DNA of 64,000 bases from Pandoraea pulmonicola (GTDB lineage: Bacteria > Pseudomonadota > Gammaproteobacteria > Burkholderiales > Burkholderiaceae): assembly GCF_000815105.2 (NCBI RefSeq), contig NZ_CP010310.2, forward strand, positions 3,472,001-3,536,000, in the 5' to 3' direction. A model generated the notes under the pieces. The model was not told the origin of the DNA, did no database searches, and saw only the letters and a program-made list of their open reading frames with translations. The number at the start of each line of letters is the position of its first letter. Position 1 is the stretch's first letter. Position numbers and translations under genes: made by a program. This document shows, one piece after another, positions 6,650 to 14,601 of the stretch.

Positions 6650-8668
6650 ATGGCAAATACCTACTACAAGCACATCGACGGGCTGCGCGCGATTGCCGTT
6701 CTGTCCGTCTTCCTGTACCACTTGGGTTTTCCGGGGATTACCGGCGGATTCGTCGGTGTCGACATATTCTTCGTCATCAGCGGGTATCTGATCACCGGCA
6801 TCATCCTGCCGGAGTTGCAGGAGACGGGGCGCTTCAGCTTCGTCGGGTTCTACTTCAGGCGTGCCAAGCGGATCTTCCCGGCGCTCGCAGTCACCCTGGT
6901 CACATCCTTCGCTCTAGCTGTCTGGCTGCTCCCCCCGGCCAAGTTCAAACTGTTCGGCGGCACCTTCGCCGCAGCCGCCGCGTCGGTAGCAAACATCTTC
7001 CTGTATCGCCAAGCGGGATACTTCGACATCTTCTCCAAGACCAACCCACTACTTCATACCTGGTCGCTGGGTGTCGAAGAGCAGTTTTACATCGTATGGC
7101 CCGTACTGCTCTTGCTTGCCTTCGTGACCATCGGTAAACGATGGGGGGCACTCGTGGTGCTCACGCTGCTTGCGTTCATCAGTTTCTATCTGAATGTGCG
7201 CCATCAGGGCTCATCACCGACGCGCATGTACTTCCTCGTTCAGTATCGGGCGTTCGAGTTCTGCATCGGCGCAGCAGTCCTGTGGTTACCGCAAGCCCAT
7301 ACGATATTGAGGCGACGCTCGCATGAAGCTCTTTGCGCTATCGGCTTCGTGCTGACGCTCGCCCCCTTCTTTCTCTACACCGAATTAACGCCGTTCCCGA
7401 CGTACAACGCGCTGGCCCCGGCCATCGGCACCGCGCTGCTCATCTATGCCGGGAGCGCCCCCAACTTCGGCTGGCTGTTGCGCACCAGGGTAGCCGTGTT
7501 TATCGGACTCATCAGCTACTCGCTCTATCTCGTTCACTGGCCTTTGATCACGTTCGTCATGGCCTACAACGAGAATGTAGGCTTGACGTTTGCTCTAGGC
7601 GACTGGCAGCGCATTGCCGTCGGCTTCGCAGCAATCGGATTGGCGTACTTGATGTACAAATACGTCGAGCGGCCAACTCGCAGGATCCGCATTGGCATGA
7701 CCCGAGCGCAAGGGTTTTTCGTTGCAAAATGGATTGGTGCGCTTGCAGTTGCCGCTGTTGCTGGAGTTGGCATGTTCCGCGGCAACGGTTGGCTATGGCG
7801 AGTGGACTCCCCGTTTAAAGCTACGGAAGCCCAGACCATCGCTGAGTTCCACACAGCTCATTGGGGCGGTGCTGGGTTCGATGGTGGCCTCATCCACACC
7901 GGTCAACGCCCCGAGCCTTCACTGATCATGATGGGGGACAGTCACAGCGGGATGCTTGATACCGGTGTGGTGCGTGAAATCGCTGTGCCTCTCGGTTTAA
8001 CTGTATTCACCGCGTCGGGCGGCAGCGCTGGCAAATATGAATCTTCGCTGTTGCTTCCCGGTACCACGCGGATCGACAAGAATCAAGCGTCCTTCGATTT
8101 GTCGTCGCGAAATGCAAACGTCGAAGCCATTCGACAGTTGGAGCGATCCCCAAATTCGGTCTTGATGTATTCCGCGTTCTATAGGGGCCAGTTGCCAATT
8201 GCTGGTGACCTGTTAACACACAGACCGTGGAATATCAATCCTGAAAAATCTGGAAACGAAGACGATTATCAACCGTTCGTTGCTGCGCTAGAGCGGCTGC
8301 GTCAGTCGCTCGATGGGCGTCAATTTGTGATCATCGGCGACTTCCCGGGCTCATCCAAGTACTTCGCGCCTCAATGCGTGGCACAGCTTCGCTGGTTTCA
8401 TACCGACGCGTGTAAGGCCGAGCAGCCCCGGTTCGACAACATTGCAGCCATCAATGTAAATCGAGTCATCAGAAAATACGCAGCCACCCACCGAAACGTG
8501 CATTTCATCGATCCATACGATGTTTTTTGCGACGAAAAGAGATGTCGCAACCTAGATCCATCTGGAGCGCCGCTCTATTCGGATGGAAAGCACCTGTCGA
8601 AGTCAGGCTCCATCCTGTTTTTCGACATGACGCGCTCCCGACTCCGGAGGATCCTCGAGGCCTCTTAA
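6650..8668 (+). CDS. OafA/YrhL-type acyltransferase with C-terminal SGNH domain
   Basis: A 672-residue membrane acyltransferase. Residues 1-340 are an Acyltransferase_3 domain with about ten membrane helices; it opens HIDGLRAIAVLSVFLYHLG (catalytic-type His) and continues GGFVGVDIFFVISGYLITG. Residues about 420-672 form a periplasmic SGNH hydrolase-like domain with the block I motif MMGDSHSGM and a late D-x-x-H (SDGKHLSKSG). Such fusions O-acetylate lipopolysaccharide O-antigen or other surface glycans. Lying in a prophage next to a gtr cluster, it is a likely lysogenic-conversion gene. Its stop (8666-8668) directly abuts the convergent stop of Rz. Confidence 0.9.
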   Translation: MANTYYKHIDGLRAIAVLSVFLYHLGFPGITGGFVGVDIFFVISGYLITGIILPELQETGRFSFVGFYFRRAKRIFPALAVTLVTSFALAVWLLPPAKFKLFGGTFAAAAASVANIFLYRQAGYFDIFSKTNPLLHTWSLGVEEQFYIVWPVLLLLAFVTIGKRWGALVVLTLLAFISFYLNVRHQGSSPTRMYFLVQYRAFEFCIGAAVLWLPQAHTILRRRSHEALCAIGFVLTLAPFFLYTELTPFPTYNALAPAIGTALLIYAGSAPNFGWLLRTRVAVFIGLISYSLYLVHWPLITFVMAYNENVGLTFALGDWQRIAVGFAAIGLAYLMYKYVERPTRRIRIGMTRAQGFFVAKWIGALAVAAVAGVGMFRGNGWLWRVDSPFKATEAQTIAEFHTAHWGGAGFDGGLIHTGQRPEPSLIMMGDSHSGMLDTGVVREIAVPLGLTVFTASGGSAGKYESSLLLPGTTRIDKNQASFDLSSRNANVEAIRQLERSPNSVLMYSAFYRGQLPIAGDLLTHRPWNINPEKSGNEDDYQPFVAALERLRQSLDGRQFVIIGDFPGSSKYFAPQCVAQLRWFHTDACKAEQPRFDNIAAINVNRVIRKYAATHRNVHFIDPYDVFCDEKRCRNLDPSGAPLYSDGKHLSKSGSILFFDMTRSRLRRILEAS

Positions 8669-9160
8669 TTAACGATTGCCTTTCTTCATCAACGCGTCAT
8701 AGCTGCGCTCGCAGGCAAGTCCTGCAATGTGGGCAGCGTCAGCGAATTCCGCAAGTCGTCCCGCAGCGTCGTCAATCCTGCCGAGCAACCCTGTGAGCAG
8801 ATCAAGGGCGTCCGATCCGCCGATGGTTGGCGCGCTTCCGCCGGCAGCGGTGGAACGGCGTACGGAGGCGGTGAAGGCTGCGAGTTGTTTGCGCATGAGC
8901 TCAGAAGAAGCATCAGAGGCACGAGCGGCAGCAATAGCAGTGTCAGCAGTTTTTTTCGCATCGATCGATATCCCAGCCAGCGTTGTGTTCGTCTGGCGAT
9001 AGAGGTTGTTCGCGTCGGTCAGGTCTTTGATTTGCTTCGCCTGCTTGGCGACCGTCGCCGACTGGTCGGCGTCGTGGCGCCCTTTCCAGTAGCCACCGCC
9101 GGCCGCCAGCACCGCGGCGAGGAGGAAAGCGCCCCACAGGCGTGGATCAATCCAGCTCAC
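8669..9160 (-). CDS. Rz-like spanin inner-membrane subunit
   Basis: A 163-residue protein starting at a GTG (9160) that overlaps the stop of the endolysin gene in the sequence ATGTGA. It has one N-terminal membrane segment (LWGAFLLAAVLAAGGGYW, near residues 7-24) followed by a long Ala-rich, coiled-coil-prone periplasmic region. This is the i-spanin (Rz) architecture: with Rz1 it fuses inner and outer membranes in the last step of lysis. The Rz1 gene lies wholly inside it in another frame, which strongly supports the call. The frame is open further upstream, but that part is only a frame-shifted reading of the endolysin. Confidence 0.8.
   Translation of the reverse strand: MSWIDPRLWGAFLLAAVLAAGGGYWKGRHDADQSATVAKQAKQIKDLTDANNLYRQTNTTLAGISIDAKKTADTAIAAARASDASSELMRKQLAAFTASVRRSTAAGGSAPTIGGSDALDLLTGLLGRIDDAAGRLAEFADAAHIAGLACERSYDALMKKGNR
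8689..8961 (-). CDS. Rz1-like spanin lipoprotein, nested in Rz
   Basis: A 90-residue protein read in a different frame entirely within the Rz gene. It starts MRKKLLTLLLLPLVPLMLLL and carries the lipobox LLSSC, then a Pro-rich segment (QPSPPPYAVPPLP), as in lambda-type Rz1 outer-membrane spanins. Nested Rz/Rz1 genes are a hallmark of lambdoid lysis cassettes. At 90 residues it is longer than lambda Rz1 (60) but within the wider range. Confidence 0.78.
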   Translation of the reverse strand: MRKKLLTLLLLPLVPLMLLLSSCANNSQPSPPPYAVPPLPAEARQPSADRTPLICSQGCSAGLTTLRDDLRNSLTLPTLQDLPASAAMTR

Positions 9161-9633
9161 ATTGCACCTCCGGCTTTCACGTACTGCTGCAGCAGCGGCT
9201 CGAGCTGGTGCTCCACCTGTCCATAGCCAGCGCCAGGCAGACTCGCCCAGATATTGCGGCACTTCGAGACCGCAACCTCGATACGCCCCGCCTTGATATC
9301 CGGCAGGGCGCCGCGCTCGCGGATCTGCTGGATCGCGATCTTGTCCTGGCTGACCGGAGAGAAGTCCGAGAGCCCGAGTTGCTGCTTGTGGACGTCGAAG
9401 TAGCGCGACAGCAACGGGTAGCATCCCGCGGCAGTCGACCACACATTGAAGCGTTTGGTCCACACAGACTTGCGCGAATGGTCGGCATAGCTCGCGAACA
9501 GGCCACCGCCCACGACGACGTTGTAGCCATCATCTGATCCAGCTATTCGCGAGGTGAACTCGGACCACGCAAGCATGTCGAGGAAGGCGCAGACGTTCTG
9601 CCCACCGGATGTGTTGGGGTCAATTCGTGCCAT
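9157..9633 (-). CDS. phage endolysin (lambda R-type lysozyme/transglycosylase)
   Basis: A 158-residue muralytic enzyme. The N-terminus NVCAFLDMLAWSE matches the lambda R family start AFLDMLAWSE, and Glu25 corresponds to the catalytic Glu. The rest (SYADHSRKSVW, STAAGCYPLLSRYFDVHKQQ, LSDFSPVSQDKIAIQQIRER) follows the family in order and length. It cleaves peptidoglycan glycan strands once the holin has opened the membrane; there is no signal peptide. Its start overlaps the upstream holin-like gene and its stop overlaps Rz, so translation is probably coupled. Confidence 0.9.
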   Translation of the reverse strand: MARIDPNTSGGQNVCAFLDMLAWSEFTSRIAGSDDGYNVVVGGGLFASYADHSRKSVWTKRFNVWSTAAGCYPLLSRYFDVHKQQLGLSDFSPVSQDKIAIQQIRERGALPDIKAGRIEVAVSKCRNIWASLPGAGYGQVEHQLEPLLQQYVKAGGAM

Positions 9634-9901
9634 GCTGTCGCTCCTTGCTCATCCAGTACACCTTCCGACCCAACACCCACAGACTGACTATCGCCATCCC
9701 GACCAGCATCAGGATTTCGGGCCCATCGATCGTGTGACTCATCCAGACCGGTTTAAATAGATTGCCCACGGCCGCCAGGCCAATCGCGGCGAAGCCTGTC
9801 GTGCCCCACACGCCGGTTTTGACGGCATCCGTCAGCGCTACCCAGATGCATGCGCCGAGCACCACCATGTTCGCAATGAAGAAGATAGCCACCCAGATCA
9901 T
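9620..9901 (-). CDS. holin-like small membrane protein
   Basis: A 93-residue protein with three hydrophobic segments (IWVAIFFIANMVVLGACIWV; a weaker middle one around GFAAIGLAAVGNLF; ILMLVGMAIVSLWVLG) and a charged, hydrophilic C-terminus. Size, topology and position directly before the endolysin (14-base overlap) fit a phage holin or antiholin. The start ATG at 9901 is taken because the upstream part of the frame is basic and unlike a membrane N-terminus. Exact family not recognised. Confidence 0.65.
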   Translation of the reverse strand: MIWVAIFFIANMVVLGACIWVALTDAVKTGVWGTTGFAAIGLAAVGNLFKPVWMSHTIDGPEILMLVGMAIVSLWVLGRKVYWMSKERQHGTN

Positions 9902-9903
9902 GT

Positions 9904-10185
9904 TCACTTTTCGCGCCCTCCGAAGAGTCGCCGCTTGAGGGCCCCGATCAGGTCGGCATCGTTGATTTCCTTGCACACTTCCTTCGCAAGCGCTAGGCCG
10001 AAAAGCCCCATCAGGAACCCAAACGCCTGCTGCGCGCCAGCGTCCGTGATCGCGAAATACATCACAACCAGTGGACTCAGGTAATAGGACATCGCCGCGC
10101 CGGCCGCGAACGACATCGCTTTTTGTTTCTTCGTCAGTCCCTCACCGCCTTCAGCGCTCGATCCAAGGGACGATCCGTGATCCAT
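9904..10185 (-). CDS. second small phage membrane protein (putative holin)
   Basis: A 93-residue protein with a polar N-terminus (MDHGSSLGSSAEGGEGLTKK), two hydrophobic segments (AMSYYLSPLVVMYFAITDAG and QAFGFLMGLFGLALA) and a basic tail ending RRLFGGREK. It is the first gene of the minus-strand lysis module, two bases before the next start. Two-gene holin/antiholin arrangements are common. The frame can be extended to 10335, but that would run through the repressor's operator. The start at 10185 has only a weak ribosome site. Confidence 0.55.
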   Translation of the reverse strand: MDHGSSLGSSAEGGEGLTKKQKAMSFAAGAAMSYYLSPLVVMYFAITDAGAQQAFGFLMGLFGLALAKEVCKEINDADLIGALKRRLFGGREK

Positions 10186-10279
10186 GTCCACACTCTGCGA
10201 AGTCAGCTTTAGTGCAAATGATAGAAATTCCATCCAAAAAGAAAGAAAATATGGCGCAACCAAGGTTAGATTTTCTATA

Positions 10280-10307
10280 CATTGCGCGATATGGACATCG
10301 CGCAATG
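10280..10307. promoter_or_regulatory. palindromic operator over the repressor start codon
   Basis: CATTGCGCGAT and ATCGCGCAATG are perfect 11-base inverted arms around a 6-base centre that contains the ATG (10291-10293) of the CI-like gene. Its position would let the repressor block its own expression and, across the divergent gap, influence the lysis genes. Confidence 0.5.
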
Positions 10308-10932
10308 GATTCGAGCAAGCCGCGAAGCTGCTCAACTGAAGCAGGAAGAGCTCGCAGAGCGACTCGGGAAGACACGCGGGAATATTTCAGCGTGGGAGAA
10401 CGGCCGTCATGAGCCAAGCTATAGCCAGATTCTTGAGATAGCACGGCTCACGAAACACGCGGTGCCGATACCAGGGTTGGAGTCTGTACCGCACCGCAAT
10501 GTGTCGGCCGCGACACTTTGCCAAAGGCGCGTGCCCCTGATCAGTAGTGTGCAAGCCGGTCGAATGACAGAGGCGCTCGAGCCATTTCCACCGGGCGGTG
10601 CTTTCGATTACCTTCTCACGGACATCGAACTATCAGATAATGCATTTGCGTTTGAAGTCGAGGGACGTTCGATGGAGCCGCAGTTTCGGGAAGGCGATCG
10701 CCTCATAGTTGACCCTGCTATAACGCCACGGCCAGGCGACTTTGTGATCGCAAAGAACGGGCATGAGGAAGCTACGTTCAAGAAATATCGGCCGCGCGGC
10801 ATCAATGCCCTTGGGGCCGACGTATTCGAGTTGGTACCGTTGAATCCTGACTACCCGACGATCAACAGCGAGCACGAGAAGGTGGTCATCATAGGCGTCG
10901 TAGTTGAGCACCGACAGGTCTTACGCCGTTAG
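10291..10932 (+). CDS. phage CI/LexA-like repressor with S24 peptidase domain
   Basis: A 213-residue transcriptional repressor. Residues 5-55 form an XRE/HTH_3 domain (QEELAERLGKTRGNISAWEN). Residues 80-213 form a LexA-type S24 auto-protease with an Ala-Gly cleavage site (A89-G90, SSVQAGR), the catalytic Ser127 (VEGRSMEPQF) and Lys164 (ATFKKY). RecA-stimulated self-cleavage would link prophage control to DNA damage. It is divergent from the lysis module. A TTG nine bases upstream is an alternative start, but the ATG inside the palindrome fits the family N-terminus. All key residues are intact, so it may still be active in an otherwise decayed prophage. Confidence 0.9.
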   Translation: MDIAQWIRASREAAQLKQEELAERLGKTRGNISAWENGRHEPSYSQILEIARLTKHAVPIPGLESVPHRNVSAATLCQRRVPLISSVQAGRMTEALEPFPPGGAFDYLLTDIELSDNAFAFEVEGRSMEPQFREGDRLIVDPAITPRPGDFVIAKNGHEEATFKKYRPRGINALGADVFELVPLNPDYPTINSEHEKVVIIGVVVEHRQVLRR

Positions 10933-11070
10933 CTGGAACGGTCCCGCATGTCGTAATCGCTCGTTGTGCAATACGGCGAACGATAGGCATCTAATATCAT
11001 CGATTCAATCTAGCCCTTCCGTTTTTTCGATGCTGCTCGCATATGCGAGTGCGCTACCCATGTATCCGAT

Positions 11071-12546
11071 ATGCGATCAACCAATACGAAACACAAGATT
11101 CTTGCTGCTTTTCTCGTCGCTCTCTTTATTGGACTGTTTGCATATAACTTCAATCACGGGGAGCGAATTCAGTTTCAGGACGGACTTGGGTGGGATGGCT
11201 CACTGTACGCCGGTTGGGCTCAAAGAGATTCGAAGGAAGTCATTTTGAGCAAGACTGTGCCAGCCTACTACATCGGACGGCTCCTTCCCTCCGTAATCGT
11301 TCACAACGTCAGTAATCTGCTGCGCTACGACATTAGCTATCCTGTGCGCGTCATTCAGGCATTTTACATCTATAACTTTGGCCTGCTGCTGATCGCCGGT
11401 TTCTTTACCTACCTGATCGGTCGTCATTTTGAGTGGCACCTGCCGACCTACTTTCTTGCCTGCACTGCGCTCTTTATAAACTATCCTGTCCTGAAAAACG
11501 CTTCATACAATCCGACCCTTGTCGACATTTCGGCTTACGTGATCAGCCTTGTAATTTTCTACTTCTACCTTCGGGATCGGGTTGTGCCTCTCTCCATTTC
11601 GATCATCGTCGGTGCATTTATTTGGCCGACGTTGCTTTACGGCACAGTACCGCTTCTCGCGTTCGGGAAGGCACCTTTCAAGAGTGATCGAGTCAAGCTC
11701 CACGCCAATATTCTTGCGCTGCTCATCCCCCTTCTCTGGATGTCGCTCGCCGGATATCTCTACTTTTTCGAAGGACTACGCCAGCAGAATGGCACCACGC
11801 CGATTCGCCTAGCGCTCTTCCCGGCCAGTGTAATTCTGCTGATGGGCTATATGTATTTCGTGGTGCGGCCTTTTACCGACGTCGGAGTATGGTTCTCGGC
11901 TCTACGAGGCGTGCGTTGGTATCGCGTGGGCTTAGCCGCGGTCCTTTTTGTGGCCATCAAATGGGTAATCGGCACCGTCGCGGCCCCAGGCGGCGATCCG
12001 CTCACGATCACATCCTATATCGGTCTCCTCACGCAAGCCTCAGTCGCAAATCCGCTGGTAAACGTGATCGCACACGCTCAGCATTACGGTCCATTCTATG
12101 TCCTCGCTATCATGCTATGGCCGCAAGTTAGCTCAATCGTGAAAGAGCAAGGTGCGGGCCTCGTCTTTTATATAGCGCTTTTCGCACTGCTGTCCGCTGG
12201 TGCTGAGTCGCGCCAGTTCATCAATGCATGGCCGATCGTCGCGGTCATCGTTTGCGAGGCGCTGCGCCGCCGCATGGGAACGTCTGAGGACTGGGCCTTC
12301 TACTACAGTGTCCTCGCTATAGCCCTTGTAGTTTCGCGCTTCTGGCTTGACATCAATGTCGGCCCCTGGACGGGCAAATTGCTCGAATTCCCGGATCAAA
12401 TGCTTTTCATGTACACGGGCCCTTGGATGTCAAATCGCATGTATGAAGTATTCGTTGCCGTCACGCTTTTGATGACGGTTGCGCTGGCCGCACTGTTGCG
12501 CAATCTTCAGCCGGGTACTGCGGGCGATCGGTCGCCCCAACACTGA
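11071..12546 (+). CDS. gtrS: GtrS-like serotype-conversion glucosyltransferase (membrane)
   Basis: A 491-residue polytopic protein with about ten to eleven membrane helices and a first periplasmic loop carrying acidic residues (FQDGLGWDGSLYAGW), as in the GtrS/Gtr(type) glucosyltransferases of converting phages. It is followed by gtrB and gtrA, completing a three-gene gtr operon that adds glucose to O-antigen from an undecaprenyl-phosphate-glucose donor on the periplasmic face. The order S-B-A differs from the usual A-B-S. GtrS proteins are poorly conserved, so the call depends largely on context. No strong ribosome site precedes the ATG. Confidence 0.72.
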   Translation: MRSTNTKHKILAAFLVALFIGLFAYNFNHGERIQFQDGLGWDGSLYAGWAQRDSKEVILSKTVPAYYIGRLLPSVIVHNVSNLLRYDISYPVRVIQAFYIYNFGLLLIAGFFTYLIGRHFEWHLPTYFLACTALFINYPVLKNASYNPTLVDISAYVISLVIFYFYLRDRVVPLSISIIVGAFIWPTLLYGTVPLLAFGKAPFKSDRVKLHANILALLIPLLWMSLAGYLYFFEGLRQQNGTTPIRLALFPASVILLMGYMYFVVRPFTDVGVWFSALRGVRWYRVGLAAVLFVAIKWVIGTVAAPGGDPLTITSYIGLLTQASVANPLVNVIAHAQHYGPFYVLAIMLWPQVSSIVKEQGAGLVFYIALFALLSAGAESRQFINAWPIVAVIVCEALRRRMGTSEDWAFYYSVLAIALVVSRFWLDINVGPWTGKLLEFPDQMLFMYTGPWMSNRMYEVFVAVTLLMTVALAALLRNLQPGTAGDRSPQH

Positions 12547-12554
12547 GATATGCC

Positions 12555-13484
12555 GTGAAAAAACTCTCAATTATTGTTCCCGTCTATTTCAATGAAGGAT
12601 CATTGCCGGATCTCTTCACCAAACTGGACGGTGTCCGGAAGGAACTTGCTGAGCGCGACGTGGGACTGGAGTTGGTCTTCGTTGATGACGGGTCTGGTGA
12701 CGGCTCGCTTGAGTTGCTCAAACAGTACAAGTCCAAGTCCGCACAGCCTGACGTCCGCGTAATCAAACTGAGCCGCAATTTCGGAGCTATCAGTGCTGTT
12801 AAAACAGGTGTGATGCATGTGACTGGGGACTGCTTCCTTTTCCTCGCAGCGGACCTGCAAGATCCGCCTTCGCTGATCCCAGAAATGGTTGATCACTGGA
12901 TATCTGGGAAAAGGTATGTCATCTGCGCACGAACCGACCGAGACGATCCGTTGGCGTCGAAGTTCTTCGCCAAGATTTACTACCGGATGTTGAGGTCTTT
13001 CGTTATCGCATCCTACCCAGAAAAGGGATTCGATCTTGCACTGATGGACGCGATGTTTCTGCCGTACCTGAGAGACAGCGGAAAGCACGTCAATTTCCCG
13101 CTGTTCCCGTACTGGCTCGGCGTCGAACCTTATGTAATCCACTACAAGCGCATGGCACGCGAGCATGGTAAATCAAGATGGACTTTCGGCAAGAAGCTGA
13201 AGCTCATGATTGATTCGATTTTCTCGTTCTCGTTTGCGCCGGTCAGAATCATTTCGTTCACGGGCGTAACGGTTTCACTCTTCAGTTTTGCCTATGGAAT
13301 ACTCGTTGTTATTAGCGCGCTGTTGGGAAAGGTGGCAGTCCCGGGCTTCGCGACGATCGTTTGTCTAATTTCATTTCTGCTGGGCCTGATCATCGTTATG
13401 CTCGGTATTATCAGCGAGTACGTGTGGAGAATTTTTGATGAGGTCAACAAGCACCCGTACTCCGTGGTGGAAGAAGTTCTTTAG
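12555..13484 (+). CDS. gtrB: GtrB bactoprenol glucosyltransferase (GT2)
   Basis: A 309-residue GT2 enzyme with an N-terminal catalytic domain (LSIIVPVYFNEGSLPDL, the DxD-type VFVDDGSGDGS, and ADLQDPPSLIPEM) and two C-terminal membrane helices (about residues 232-258 and 265-295), as in GtrB/DPM1-like proteins. It would transfer glucose from UDP-glucose to undecaprenyl phosphate on the cytoplasmic side. The start is GTG, eight bases after the gtrS stop, and the end overlaps the gtrA start by about 47 bases, so translation is coupled. Confidence 0.92.
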   Translation: MKKLSIIVPVYFNEGSLPDLFTKLDGVRKELAERDVGLELVFVDDGSGDGSLELLKQYKSKSAQPDVRVIKLSRNFGAISAVKTGVMHVTGDCFLFLAADLQDPPSLIPEMVDHWISGKRYVICARTDRDDPLASKFFAKIYYRMLRSFVIASYPEKGFDLALMDAMFLPYLRDSGKHVNFPLFPYWLGVEPYVIHYKRMAREHGKSRWTFGKKLKLMIDSIFSFSFAPVRIISFTGVTVSLFSFAYGILVVISALLGKVAVPGFATIVCLISFLLGLIIVMLGIISEYVWRIFDEVNKHPYSVVEEVL

Positions 13485-13851
13485 CCGCGAGTTCGCCCGC
13501 TTCCTCGCGGTGGGGGCAACGAACACCGGAGTCGGGTACGTGATCTATGCGCTATGCCTCACATTCACCGGCTACAGGTTGGCCTACACAATATCCTTCG
13601 CCCTGAGTGTGATCATCTCGTATTGGCTGAACTCGCACTTCGTCTTTAAGGTAAAGATGTCGGTTGCAGGACTGTTGAAGTTTCCGCTCGTATACGTGGT
13701 TCAGTATCTGGTCGGCATCGGCTTTATGTACATGCTCGTTGGGAAACTTCACGTCTCACCCTACCTTGCACCGATAGCAGTGATTGCGCTTACGATCCCA
13801 GTCACCTTTTTGATGTCTCGAATCCTTATCCGAGGAAGTCTTTCGGGTTGA
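13438..13851 (+). CDS. gtrA: GtrA-family flippase
   Basis: A 137-residue GtrA-like protein with four membrane helices. Family features are FLAVGATNTGVGYVIYALCL, the YWLNSHFVF motif after helix 2, and a basic last helix boundary. It would flip undecaprenyl-phosphate-glucose to the periplasm for GtrS. It overlaps the end of gtrB by 47 bases in another frame. The ATG at 13438 is used; a TTG immediately before it is the only alternative. Confidence 0.9.
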   Translation: MRSTSTRTPWWKKFFSREFARFLAVGATNTGVGYVIYALCLTFTGYRLAYTISFALSVIISYWLNSHFVFKVKMSVAGLLKFPLVYVVQYLVGIGFMYMLVGKLHVSPYLAPIAVIALTIPVTFLMSRILIRGSLSG

Positions 13852-13900
13852 GTGTTGCAACGAGGATGCCTTACCCGCCAAGCCCAAGAAGCCCGCCGCC

Positions 13901-13996
13901 GTGATCTGGTTTAGAAAACCTAACCAAGAAATCCCAGCGGATCACGCGCTGAAACACTAACATTCATTTGCGTCCAGGTTTTCTAAACCAGATCAC
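13901..13996. repeat. 96-bp segment flanked by a perfect 21-bp inverted repeat
   Basis: The left arm (13901-13921, GTGATCTGGTTTAGAAAACC plus T) is the exact reverse complement of the right arm (13976-13996). The 54-base spacer contains no gene. There is no T-run, so it is not an ordinary terminator. The right arm ends precisely where homology to the segment at 5200 begins, suggesting a small mobile element (MITE-like) or a recombination joint. Confidence 0.6.
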
Positions 13997-14400
13997 CGCA
14001 AGGGGAAAAGCAACGATTTGCTGCCCGTTGAGGTGCGGCAGGCCAGCACCAGCGTCGGCGCCGTGCGCGTCGCACGGGAGCGGCACGCCGGTGCGTGGCC
14101 TACGAAGTGCTGTTCGATCCGGAGACAGGCGCGATGGAAGCGCCCAAGGTGCTGTTTCAGCACGGGCGAGTTCCTGCGCTTGATGAGTACGCCGCGGCGT
14201 AGAGGGGAGTGAAGTATGCCGCTCAATCCCCGACCGTCAGACCTGACCATCGCGCAGTTGCGCAATCTGCGGCTCACAAACCGGGATCCGGACATTCGGC
14301 GCGTGATCGAGGAAGTCGTCTGTCGTCGGGTGCGAGGCTGAACAGCGAGACGCGGTGCTTGTCGACCTCGAGAGGCTATATCGTCGAGTAGCCGATGGAA
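13997..14400 (+). pseudogene. damaged copy of the 5190-5600 segment (SOS small gene and partner)
   Basis: From CCGCAAGGGG on, this region parallels 5199-5600. The first gene lacks its promoter, its start and about 18 bases in the middle (frame lost near VRVA). It still encodes the C-terminal VLFDPETGAMEAPKVLF in shifted frame. The partner gene keeps an intact ATG at 14216 with a good ribosome site (GGGAGTG) and reads MPLNPRPSDLTIAQLRNLRL to VIEEVVCRR, then breaks by an inserted base near 14330. It is useful mainly because it shows the original start of the partner gene. Confidence 0.7.
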
Positions 14401-14601
14401 TCCCACCCTCAGGCCCTCACACTATCCAATGGCTACCACGCTAGGGCGTTCCTGTCTGACCGCCTATTGATCGTTTTCTGAAAGCCATATGTTCAACAAC
14501 AGGACATTATCGCCTCGTCGGATTAAGGTAATCGACCGGCATACGCGGACTCTCACTAATCACTCAGCACGAGAAGCGATTCGTTTTCGCTACCTGAACG
14601 T

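Noticed and set aside
8669..9463. A 264-codon start for the Rz-like gene
   Set aside because: The first 100 codons are the endolysin gene read in the wrong frame. The GTG at 9160, overlapping the endolysin stop, fits the family and the cassette.
13901..13996. Reading the 21-bp inverted repeat as a transcription terminator for gtrA
   Set aside because: The spacer is 54 bases, neither side has a T-run, and the arms end at a duplication boundary.
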